Translations under genes and position numbers: made by a program
Assembly (NCBI GenBank): GCA_031284225.1
Contig: JAITAH010000010.1
Span: forward strand, 1 to 7,367
Length of the DNA: 7,367 nt
Reading direction: 5' to 3'
Source of the DNA: Dysgonamonadaceae bacterium
Lineage (GTDB): Bacteria > Bacteroidota > Bacteroidia > Bacteroidales > Azobacteroidaceae
Shown: in pieces, positions 1 through 5,948 of the stretch
How the letters are laid out: each line of letters starts with the position of its first letter
Numbering within the stretch: the stretch's first letter is position 1
The notes under the pieces: generated by a model
The model's database searches: none
Told to the model about the DNA's origin: nothing
What the model saw: the letters and a program-made list of their open reading frames with translations, nothing else

Positions 1-190
1 CGCGGAGCAGCAAGGATCCACTTCGTTGCTGCAACGGAAATTTGAAATCGGATTCAATCGTGCCGGTCGTTTGATGGATCAATTGGAAGCCGCCGGAATT
101 GTAAGCGCCTCCCGCGGAAACAAAGCGCGCGATGTTTTGGTCATTGACGAACTGCAACTGGAACAAATTTTTAAAACAGTAGGATTATGA
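1..190 (+). CDS. ftsK: DNA translocase FtsK/SpoIIIE, C-terminal end (partial)
   Basis: The reading frame is open from base 2 and stops at the TGA at 188-190, giving the last 62 residues of a protein that begins before the window. The visible part ([20 protein letters not shown], then [14 protein letters not shown]) matches the winged-helix gamma domain at the C-terminus of FtsK/SpoIIIE translocases. In that family this domain reads polar chromosomal sequences (KOPS) and activates XerCD recombination, while the motor domain, not visible here, pumps DNA through the closing division septum. The gamma signature ST-LLQR-F-IG-NRA--LMD-LE-AGIV is intact. A short tail of about 15 residues follows the conserved DVLV. 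The stop overlaps the ATG of the next gene (ATGA), so the two genes are probably co-transcribed and translationally coupled. The identification is firm even though only the end is present. Confidence 0.93.
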   Translation, partial: AEQQGSTSLLQRKFEIGFNRAGRLMDQLEAAGIVSASRGNKARDVLVIDELQLEQIFKTVGL

Positions 191-870
191 CGAATGTTTT
201 CTTTTCCGAGCAAACGCGCCTGACCCGCCGTCTCCTAATGGCAACGATGGCCTTTCTTTTGCCGCTCGGCCTTTGCGCTCAAAAAGACGCCAAAGCCAAA
301 GAATGGCTGGATAAATCGTCCGCCGCTTTTCATGAAGCCGGCGCCTTGTCCATTAGTTTTACATTGAATATCAAGGATGTTTCGAATAAAATAACGGAAA
401 GTTTCGACGGAATTTTGGAGTTAAAAGGGATAAAGTTTCACCTGAATACGCCGGATAACGAAATCTGGTTCGATGGGAAAACCCAATGGGGATTGCTAAA
501 AGCTTACGACGAAGTACAGATTTCCGAACCTTCGGCGCAGGAAACGCAAATACTGAATCCGGCCGCTATTTTAAGTATCTATAAAAAAAACTGCAATTAC
601 AAATACAAGGGAGAGAAAACCGATGAAAAAGGGCGAAAAGTGCAGGAAGTAGAATTAATTCCGCAAGCCAAAGAAAACGAGATGACCCGTATTGTGATGC
701 ACATCGGATCGAACGATTCGATGCCCTCAAAAATCCATATCTTTTACAAAAACGGGATTGAAAATGTGATTCATATTAATAAATATCAAAAAAACACCGC
801 TTTAAAAGATACATCTTTCGTATTCGATGCAAAGAAATATCCCGATGCGGAAATCATTGATTTACGATGA
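187..870 (+). CDS. lolA: LolA-like periplasmic lipoprotein carrier protein
   Basis: The 227-residue product resembles the LolA family, periplasmic chaperones that take lipoproteins from the LolCDE exporter to the outer membrane. A basic n-region (R11, R14, R15) and hydrophobic core (about 16-29) end at LGLCAQ, with likely signal peptidase I cleavage near residue 31-32. C30 is preceded by Leu, so it is a poor lipobox and a lipoprotein is less likely. The mature part begins with a helix ([11 protein letters not shown]) and continues with alternating strands such as [21 protein letters not shown] and [13 protein letters not shown], in the manner of the LolA/LolB half-barrel. The ATG at 187 is chosen because it overlaps the ftsK stop. 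M18 (238) or M21 would leave a very short n-region. The stop overlaps the trxB start by ATGA. Fold-level similarity is clear, but lipoprotein transfer is inferred from the family, whose sequences diverge strongly. Confidence 0.85.
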   Translation: MTNVFFSEQTRLTRRLLMATMAFLLPLGLCAQKDAKAKEWLDKSSAAFHEAGALSISFTLNIKDVSNKITESFDGILELKGIKFHLNTPDNEIWFDGKTQWGLLKAYDEVQISEPSAQETQILNPAAILSIYKKNCNYKYKGEKTDEKGRKVQEVELIPQAKENEMTRIVMHIGSNDSMPSKIHIFYKNGIENVIHINKYQKNTALKDTSFVFDAKKYPDAEIIDLR

Positions 871-1808
871 GCGAGAAAGTGAAATGCCTGATTCTGGGTT
901 CAGGACCCGCCGGCTGCACGGCCGCTATTTACGCCGGACGAGCCAATCTGTCGCCGGTTTTGTACGAAGGAATTCAACCCGGCGGACAGTTGACCATCAC
1001 TACGGACGTCGAGAATTTTCCGGGCTACCCCGAAGGCGTCGGCGGTATCGAAATGATGGAAGATTTGAAAAAACAAGCCCTCCGGTTCGGTGCGGATATC
1101 CGTTGTGGAATTGCTACTGCCTGCGATTTGTCGCAAAAACCGTATAAGGTAACGATTGACGGATGCAACGAAATCCAAACCGATGCGCTAATTATTGCCA
1201 CCGGCGCAACGGCCAAATTCTTAGGATTGCCCGATGAACAAAAATATGCCGGTAAAGGCGTTTCGGCCTGTGCCACTTGCGATGGTTTTTTCTACCGAAA
1301 AAAAGTGGTAGCCGTTGTCGGTGGTGGCGATTCGGCCTGTGAAGAAGCGATTTATCTGGCCGGTTTGGCCAGTAAAGTCTATCTGATAGTCAGAAAAGAT
1401 TACCTGCGCGCTTCACAAATTATGCAAGACCGTTTGTTGCGTCATCCGAAAATAGAGGTTTTGTTTAATACCGATACCGTAGGCCTGTTTGGTGAAGGAT
1501 TTGTAGAAGGCGCTCATTTGGTTCGTTTTATGGGTCGATCCAACGAAGAAAAATTCGACATTGCGATTGATGGCTTTTTCCTCGCTATCGGACGGAATCC
1601 CAATTCAAGTATTTTTCAACCCTATCTTCCGGTCGATGCTAATGGCTATATCCAAACCCAATGGGGGACGACTCGAACGCCGGTTCCCGGCGTATTCGTA
1701 GCGGGCGATGTGGCCGATTCTAATTATCAACAGGCGGTGATAGCCGCTGCAACCGGTTGTATAGCAGTTATCGAAACCGAGAGATATTTGAATAGTATAG
1801 AGGAGTAA
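867..1808 (+). CDS. trxB: Thioredoxin-disulfide reductase
   Basis: The 313-residue product has the usual length for bacterial low-molecular-weight thioredoxin reductase, a cytoplasmic FAD enzyme that uses NADPH to reduce thioredoxin. All hallmarks are visible: the FAD-binding G11-x-G13-x-x-G16 in ILGSGPAG, the PGGQL segment (38-42), ATG at 111-113, the redox-active CATC with C135 and C138 followed by D139, the NADPH-binding GGGDSA (152-157), the phosphate-binding region VRKDYLRAS (175-183), and the second FAD motif GVFVAGDV (275-282). Near the C-terminus the usual YRQA is YQQA (287-290), a change at a residue that lies close to the flavin in the family. The start at 867 overlaps the stop of the LolA-like gene (ATGA). 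No thioredoxin gene is in the window, so the partner is encoded elsewhere. The 353 bases after the stop contain no obvious terminator. Confidence 0.96.
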   Translation: MSEKVKCLILGSGPAGCTAAIYAGRANLSPVLYEGIQPGGQLTITTDVENFPGYPEGVGGIEMMEDLKKQALRFGADIRCGIATACDLSQKPYKVTIDGCNEIQTDALIIATGATAKFLGLPDEQKYAGKGVSACATCDGFFYRKKVVAVVGGGDSACEEAIYLAGLASKVYLIVRKDYLRASQIMQDRLLRHPKIEVLFNTDTVGLFGEGFVEGAHLVRFMGRSNEEKFDIAIDGFFLAIGRNPNSSIFQPYLPVDANGYIQTQWGTTRTPVPGVFVAGDVADSNYQQAVIAAATGCIAVIETERYLNSIEE

Positions 1809-1959
1809 AAATTATTCTTATTTAAATTTTGTCTAAACAAGCAGTGATCTGAAACTGAATTTTGTGCAATCTGAAATCCATTAATGAACGTTTGAAGGGA
1901 GTTTAATAAGCGGATTATAGATGAGAAGACAGATAAAGTGTATCTTAATTGCTTGGTTT

Positions 1960-1974
1960 TTAGCAAATTGCTAA
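1960..1974. repeat. 15-base perfect palindrome upstream of dnaA
   Basis: The sequence TTAGCAA-A-TTGCTAA has two 7-base arms around a single central base. The heptamer AATTGCT inside it (1966-1972) also occurs at 1947-1953, 19 bases upstream, making a half-site-like direct repeat. With a 1-base centre it cannot form an RNA hairpin, so a binding site for a dimeric protein is the more natural reading. It lies about 190 bases before the dnaA start. The protein that would bind it is unknown. Confidence 0.5.
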
Positions 1975-2045
1975 GCAGTTGAAAAACAGGCGATAATAAA
2001 TATTGCAAAAAAACAAGTAAAAAGCAGTTTGGTTATATTCTTTTT

Positions 2046-2063
2046 TTTTGCAAATTTTGCAAA
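2046..2063. repeat. Tandem TTTTGCAAA pair, operator-like, at the dnaA promoter
   Basis: TTTTGCAAA occurs twice in direct succession (2046-2054 and 2055-2063). The inner octamer TTTGCAAA is its own reverse complement, so bases 2047-2063 form a perfect 17-base symmetric element: TTTGCAAA, a central T, TTTGCAAA. It sits immediately after a nine-T run and overlaps the candidate -33 element of the dnaA promoter. A protein bound here would be placed to repress or tune dnaA transcription. A single TTTGCAAA also occurs inside the PAP2 gene (3832-3839), so one copy alone means little. It is the paired, symmetric arrangement that stands out. Confidence 0.5.
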
Positions 2064-2087
2064 CTGAAAAATATCTGTCTTTCTTTG
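2056..2087 (+). promoter_or_regulatory. Candidate Bacteroidetes-type dnaA promoter
   Basis: A TTTG at 2056-2059 is followed after 20 bases by TTTCTTTG at 2080-2087. The Bacteroidetes primary sigma factor consensus is TTTG at -33 and TAnnTTTG at -7 with about 19-21 bases between. The -7 match is complete except for T instead of A at its second position. It would put the transcription start near 2094 and give a leader of about 68 bases before the GTG at 2162. The -33 part lies inside the palindromic TTTGCAAA pair. Such matches are short and AT-rich DNA produces them by chance, so confidence is moderate. Confidence 0.4.
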
Positions 2088-2161
2088 GAATCAACGCAGA
2101 AAACAACAATGAAGAGATGATTTATTTGGAATTTATTTAGAACTTAAAAATTTACAGTAAA

Positions 2162-3568
2162 GTGGAATCATGTATTAAATTGTGGAATCAATGTATGGAT
2201 ATTATCAAAGACAATGTGACGGATAATGCTTTTGATACATGGTTCAAGCCTGTCGTTCCGTTGAAATACGACGATAACGATTTTACCATACAAGTACCCA
2301 GCCAATTTTTTTACGAATATTTGGAGGAAAAATACGCCGATCTGATTTATCAGGCGCTTTTGCGAATAACAGGTAAAAGCATCGTCCTGAATTACCGGGT
2401 GATTGTGGATACTTCCAGTCGAAACGGCGGGCACACGATTTTGCAGAGCGAACATCCCCTGTCGGCCAACGACAATCAGCGCATCGCTAAAAACCTGAAT
2501 CAGGCGCCGGACGAATTGTATCCTCCTTCGGACTTGGATTGGAATCCAAATTTAAATAATCGACTGACATTTAATAATTTTTACGAAGGAACCAGTAATA
2601 AACTGGCGCGTTCGATTGCCATGAAAATTACGGACGAACCGGGAAAAGATTTTAATCCCTGCTTCATCTACGGTCTGTCGGGAGTGGGAAAAACGCACCT
2701 TTGCCATGCCATCGGGAATAAAATTATGGAACTGAACCCGCAGAAACGGGCGCTCTATATCTCGGCGCATTTATTTGAAGTGCAGTTTACCGACGCCCGG
2801 AAAAAAAATACGCACAACGAATTTGTCCATTTTTACCAGGGCGTAGATGTGTTGATTTTGGATGATATTCACGAATTGGCCGGAAAAGAAAAAACGCAAC
2901 AAGCCTATTTCCATATTTTCAATCACTTGAAACTGATTGGCAAACAATTGATTCTAACGGCCGATAAAGCGCCTATCGACATACAAGGCCTGGAAGAACG
3001 CCTGATTAGCCGCCTGAAATGGGGCTTGACCATCGAGTTGCACAAACCCGATTTGGAACTCCGTAGAAAAATCCTGCAACAGAAAGTGAAACAGGACGGT
3101 TTGAACATTTCCGAGGAAATTATCAACTTCATTGCCGAAAACGTAACGGATCATGTCCGTGATTTGGAAGGAATCATTACTTCGCTGGTAGCCCATGCAT
3201 TGGTATATAATCGCGAAGTGGATATGGAATTAACCAAACGGATTGTCGGTAAAACCGTTAAGATGAAAAAGCAGCAAATTACGCTGGAAAAAATTCAGGA
3301 TGTAGTGAGCGCCTATTTTAAGATCGACATCGATCAGATTCATTCCAAGTCGCGCAAACGCGAAATCGTTCAGGCGCGGCAAGTAACCATGTTCCTGTCG
3401 AAAAAATATACCGATCACTCCTATTCGCACATCGGGAATATGGTGGGAAAGCGCGATCACGCTACCGTATTGCACGCTTGCAAAACCATTCAAGATAATC
3501 TGGATATCGACAAAGTGTTCCGTGTAAAGATGAAGGATATCGAAACGCAAATAACAGGCATCGCCTGA
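2162..3568 (+). CDS. dnaA: Chromosomal replication initiator protein DnaA
   Basis: The 468-residue product is a full-length DnaA, the AAA+ ATPase that binds origin DnaA boxes and opens the duplex. Domain I (about 1-85) starts with LWNQCMDIIKDN; a variable linker runs to about 130. The AAA+ core has Walker A GLSGVGKTH (171-179), Walker B VLILDDIHE (230-238), the arginine-finger box ERLISRLKWG (279-288, finger probably R284) and sensor 2 at R333 in HVRDLEG. Domain IV (about 370-468) holds the helix-turn-helix and the signature KRDHATVLHACKTI (430-443), where GGRDH of many DnaAs is VGKRDH. The start is GTG: an in-frame TAG at 2138-2140 lies upstream, no other good start codon lies between, and the nearby ATG at 2170 is out of frame. 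No Shine-Dalgarno sequence is visible. A PAP2 gene follows after 10 bases. Confidence 0.98.
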   Translation: MESCIKLWNQCMDIIKDNVTDNAFDTWFKPVVPLKYDDNDFTIQVPSQFFYEYLEEKYADLIYQALLRITGKSIVLNYRVIVDTSSRNGGHTILQSEHPLSANDNQRIAKNLNQAPDELYPPSDLDWNPNLNNRLTFNNFYEGTSNKLARSIAMKITDEPGKDFNPCFIYGLSGVGKTHLCHAIGNKIMELNPQKRALYISAHLFEVQFTDARKKNTHNEFVHFYQGVDVLILDDIHELAGKEKTQQAYFHIFNHLKLIGKQLILTADKAPIDIQGLEERLISRLKWGLTIELHKPDLELRRKILQQKVKQDGLNISEEIINFIAENVTDHVRDLEGIITSLVAHALVYNREVDMELTKRIVGKTVKMKKQQITLEKIQDVVSAYFKIDIDQIHSKSRKREIVQARQVTMFLSKKYTDHSYSHIGNMVGKRDHATVLHACKTIQDNLDIDKVFRVKMKDIETQITGIA

Positions 3569-3578
3569 ACGCATTACC

Positions 3579-4238
3579 ATGCTCGAACGGGAATTGCAAT
3601 GGGAACGAGAGTTGTTTCTCTTTTTGAATGGAAGCGATTCGTCTTTCTGGGATTCCTTTTTCTATTTTTATTCCTTTAAATGGACGTGGATTCCGTTTTA
3701 TCTGTGCTTTATCTTCGTGTTTATTTACAGAAAAACCGGAACGGAAATTGTAAATGATTGGAAAAGAATTGTTTGGACGATCGTTTCGGTGATCGTAGTC
3801 ATTGTATTGTGCGACCAAATCGCTTCCGGAATTTGCAAACCCTTGTTTCATCGGTTCCGGCCTACGCATCATCCCGATTTTCAAGATTGGGTAAAAACCG
3901 TTTTTGATCAACGAGGAGGCAAATACGGTTTTATATCCAGTCATGCGGCCAATACTTTCGGCTTGGCTACATGGACGGTTCTGTTGTTTCGACGCCGTTT
4001 GTTCACTTTCACGATGCTTCTGTTTGCGCTGCTTACCGGCTATTCGCGTATTTATCTGGGATTGCATTTTGTTTCGGATGTAGTAGCCGGAGCATTGGTA
4101 GGAATCGTTGTAGGCTATGTCGTTTACCGGCTGTATCGCTGGAAAGTGAAAGAGGTTATTTATCCGACGGGGTGGAGAATTTATCTGCTTTGTTCGGCGT
4201 ATATCATCAGCGTAGCTCTTTTATGTATTTTTTCGTAA
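3579..4238 (+). CDS. PAP2-family membrane phosphatase
   Basis: The 219-residue product is an integral membrane phosphatase of the PAP2 (type 2 phosphatidic acid phosphatase) superfamily. Its three catalytic motifs are present in order: K87-x6-R94-P95 (KPLFHRFRP), an SSH motif at S120-S121-H122 (GFISSHAANTFG, replacing the usual PSGH), and S156-R157-x5-H163-xxx-D167 (SRIYLGLHFVSD). H163 would be the nucleophile and H122 the proton donor. Hydrophobic spans are visible near 34-50, 64-82, 127-153, 166-185 and 200-218, about five to six membrane segments. Family members dephosphorylate undecaprenyl pyrophosphate, phosphatidylglycerophosphate or lipid A precursors in the inner membrane; the substrate cannot be told from sequence. 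The gene starts 10 bases after dnaA and is probably co-transcribed with it. The frame and start are clear, and MLERELQWERELFLFLN is a typical N-terminus for this group. Confidence 0.92.
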   Translation: MLERELQWERELFLFLNGSDSSFWDSFFYFYSFKWTWIPFYLCFIFVFIYRKTGTEIVNDWKRIVWTIVSVIVVIVLCDQIASGICKPLFHRFRPTHHPDFQDWVKTVFDQRGGKYGFISSHAANTFGLATWTVLLFRRRLFTFTMLLFALLTGYSRIYLGLHFVSDVVAGALVGIVVGYVVYRLYRWKVKEVIYPTGWRIYLLCSAYIISVALLCIFS

Positions 4239-4250
4239 AATTTTTGTCAT

Positions 4251-4258
4251 TATCTTTG
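4251..4258 (+). promoter_or_regulatory. Candidate -7 element before the HTH-PLP enzyme operon
   Basis: TATCTTTG matches the Bacteroidetes -7 consensus TAnnTTTG exactly. The upstream partner is weak: the expected -33 position (about 4228-4232) has only a T run, TTTT rather than TTTG. If used, transcription would start near 4265, leaving a leader of about 74 bases that contains the 15-codon mini-ORF at 4295-4342. It lies 13 bases after the PAP2 stop, which suggests that the HTH gene and PLP enzyme form their own unit. Confidence 0.45.
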
Positions 4259-4294
4259 TATCGTATTGTAATTTTGACTAAGTTAGTAGCCTGA

Positions 4295-4342
4295 ATGAGA
4301 AAATCTGTTTTAGTAATAACTTTTAAAGATAGAACGCCATGA
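4295..4342 (+). CDS. Possible 15-codon leader mini-ORF
   Basis: ATG at 4295 opens a frame encoding MRKSVLVITFKDRTP and closing with TGA at 4340-4342. The stop overlaps the ATG of the following HTH gene at 4339, giving the same ATGA junction that joins ftsK, the LolA-like gene and trxB in this window. Ribosomes finishing it could re-initiate on the HTH gene. The peptide has no run of one amino acid and no Cys or Met beyond the start, so it is not an obvious attenuator for sulfur amino acids. An ORF of this size can easily arise by chance, and no ribosome binding site supports it. Confidence 0.25.
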   Translation: MRKSVLVITFKDRTP

Positions 4343-4617
4343 AGACGATCACATTTAATGAATTGAGAAGAATCAAAGACAAGCTGCCTGAAGGTAGCTC
4401 CCGCCGAATTGCCGCAGAATTAGGCCTTCCGGTCGAAACCGTACGGAACTATTTCGGTGGGGTGAATCAAAGTACCGGTAATGGAGGCGGCATCCATATC
4501 GAACCGGGGCCTGACGGCGGTATTGTTATTCTGGACGATCCTGCGATTCTCGAAAGAGCGCTTATTATAATAGGAGAAGTCAAGCATAATATATCAACGG
4601 TTTCGGCAAACGTATAA
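4339..4617 (+). CDS. Small helix-turn-helix DNA-binding protein
   Basis: The 92-residue product has a basic N-terminal half with a helix-turn-helix: FNELRRIKDKLP (6-17) followed by SRRIAAELGLPVETVRNYFG (21-40), where A25-x-x-LGL-x-x-x-TVRNYF is a classic turn and recognition helix. A glycine-rich linker (about 40-51) leads to a hydrophobic C-terminal part with IHIEPGPDGGIVILDD (52-67) and a short helix ending VKHNISTVSA. I recall similar short HTH proteins in other Bacteroidetes but not a characterised function. The gene ends 11 bases before the PLP enzyme, so the two are most likely one operon, and a local transcription regulator is the simplest inferred role. Its stop codon, HTH and spacing are clear. 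The ligand, if any, and the operator are unknown. Confidence 0.82.
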   Translation: MKTITFNELRRIKDKLPEGSSRRIAAELGLPVETVRNYFGGVNQSTGNGGGIHIEPGPDGGIVILDDPAILERALIIIGEVKHNISTVSANV

Positions 4618-4628
4618 TTTAAAATATA

Positions 4629-5855
4629 ATGGATAATCCTTCAAGTCAGGTATTGAACCGGAGGTTTTTGCGTCCGGATGTACATGGTTCAATTTCCATG
4701 CCGATTTATTCGGGAGCGGCATTTGAGTTCGATACCGCCGAAGAAATGGAAGACGCTTTCCTCGGTAAATCCGGCAAACACACCTACTCCCGCATTTCCA
4801 ATCCCACAGTAGAAGCTTTCGAAGATCGTGTCAAACAAATCAGCGGAACAAAACAAGTCTTGGCCGTTTCATCCGGTATGGCGGCCATTTCCAATGTTTT
4901 TATGACGATTGCTTATGCCGGTTCCAACGTCATAACTTCTACGCATTTGTTCGGAAACACATTTTCGCTCTTTTTATTTACCTTGCAAGCGTTCGGTGTG
5001 GAAGTCCGGTTTTGTAATTTACTCGATCCGGAAGACGTCGCCCGGCATATCGACGAAAAAACGTGTGCGGTATTCACGGAAATTATCACCAATCCGCACA
5101 TGGAAGTGGCTGATTTGAAGGCATTATCTGCGGTAGCCCATAGCCGGAATGTTCCTCTGGTGGCTGATTCTACCATTATTGCTTGGCCTTATTTCAATGC
5201 ACAACGCTTGGGCGTGGATTTGGAAGTAGTAGCCAGTACGAAATACATTTCCGGCGGCGCTACCAGTATCGGCGGTTTGATACTCGATCATCAAACGTTC
5301 GACTGGTCGGTTTCCCCTCGTTTGAATGCGGTAGCTAAAGCGCATGGCAAAGCCGCGTTTACGGCAAAACTGCGGAGCGAAATTTCCCGGAACATGGGCG
5401 CATACATGTCGCCTCATACGGCTTACTTGCAAAACCTGGGGTTGGAAACCTTGGAATTACGCTATCTACGAGCTTCATCGACTTGTAAACAGTTGGCGGA
5501 ATTTTTGAAAACTGTGCCCGCCATTCATCAAGTCAACTATACGGCGTTGTCGGATAATCCGTTTTATCGAATCAGCGTCGAACAGTTTGGGGAGTATGCG
5601 GGAGCGATGTTAACTTTCAGTTTGAAGGATCAAGCGGCGTGTTTTGCGTTTGTCAATCGGGTACAACTGATTCGCAGAGCTACTAATTTGTTCGATAACA
5701 AGTCGTTAATTATTCATCCTTTATCGACGATTTACGGTACGTTGAGCGATGAATACAAAAAAATGGTAGAGGTGCCCGCCAATATGTTGCGCTTATCCGT
5801 TGGATTGGAAGATTTGGAGGATTTGAAGAGCGATATTGTACAGGCGCTCATTTAG
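4629..5855 (+). CDS. Cys/Met-metabolism PLP-dependent enzyme (O-acetylhomoserine sulfhydrylase / cystathionine synthase-like)
   Basis: The 408-residue product is a fold-type I PLP enzyme of the Cys/Met metabolism family, whose members perform transsulfuration, direct sulfhydrylation or gamma/beta elimination in the cytoplasm. Visible landmarks are YSRISNPT (53-60, with Y53 and R55 contacting the PLP phosphate of the neighbouring subunit in the family), SSGMAAI (81-87), D180 in VADST (pyridine nitrogen), the Schiff-base lysine K205 in STKYISGG, and R388 in LRLSVGLED (substrate carboxylate). Two segments differ from textbook enzymes: LFGNT (107-111) replaces YGGT, so the usual tyrosine is F108, and GGATSIGG (209-216) replaces GHSDVxGG. 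The latter recalls MetY (HGTSIGG), but the protein is somewhat shorter than typical MetY and appears to lack its extra loop. The exact reaction is therefore uncertain. It follows the HTH gene by 11 bases. Confidence 0.88.
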   Translation: MDNPSSQVLNRRFLRPDVHGSISMPIYSGAAFEFDTAEEMEDAFLGKSGKHTYSRISNPTVEAFEDRVKQISGTKQVLAVSSGMAAISNVFMTIAYAGSNVITSTHLFGNTFSLFLFTLQAFGVEVRFCNLLDPEDVARHIDEKTCAVFTEIITNPHMEVADLKALSAVAHSRNVPLVADSTIIAWPYFNAQRLGVDLEVVASTKYISGGATSIGGLILDHQTFDWSVSPRLNAVAKAHGKAAFTAKLRSEISRNMGAYMSPHTAYLQNLGLETLELRYLRASSTCKQLAEFLKTVPAIHQVNYTALSDNPFYRISVEQFGEYAGAMLTFSLKDQAACFAFVNRVQLIRRATNLFDNKSLIIHPLSTIYGTLSDEYKKMVEVPANMLRLSVGLEDLEDLKSDIVQALI

Positions 5856-5948
5856 TCTTTTCGACGAGTTTTGAGTGAATCGAGCTATTCGGTAAATCAA
5901 CGTGATGGCGGTTTTTACGGAATACTTAAAATTTTCAAATTATACACG

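Larger units (their letters stand above)
1809..2161. other. AT-rich trxB-dnaA intergenic region
   Basis: This 353-base gap has no convincing gene. It is clearly richer in A and T than the flanking genes and contains an uninterrupted run of nine T at 2041-2049. Two palindromic elements (1960-1974 and 2047-2063) and a candidate dnaA promoter lie within it. Reading both strands I found no exact DnaA box (TTATCCACA or its complement) and no near match clustered in the way seen at replication origins. It is best regarded as the dnaA control region. An origin cannot be excluded, because AT-rich DNA next to dnaA is a common origin location, but the box evidence is missing. No intrinsic terminator for trxB was seen. 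Confidence 0.7.

Noticed and set aside
30..30. Possible lipoprotein signal at C30 of the LolA-like protein
   Set aside because: The residue before the cysteine is Leu instead of Gly, Ala or Ser, so it does not fit a lipobox; the position given is a residue number in the protein at 187-870.
1727..2008. Minus-strand open frame of 93 codons over the trxB end and the gap
   Set aside because: It overlaps the trxB C-terminus antisense, has low-complexity AT-driven composition and no recognisable domain.
2404..2412. Near-match DnaA box TGTGGATAC inside dnaA
   Set aside because: Single isolated match with one mismatch, explained by the coding sequence (Val-Asp-Thr).
3462..4067. Minus-strand open frame of 201 codons antisense to dnaA and the PAP2 gene
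   Set aside because: Long, but both overlapped genes on the + strand have complete family motifs. The antisense product is rich in Arg, Lys and Gln with no domain, as expected of a shadow frame.
3971..4294. Plus-strand open frame of 107 codons overlapping the PAP2 gene
   Set aside because: Alternate frame of the PAP2 coding region with Cys/Ser-rich product and no domain.
5856..5948. Small gene or RNA in the rest of the convergent gap
   Set aside because: No open frame with a start, no promoter match and no conserved structure visible apart from the hairpin at 5949-5981.
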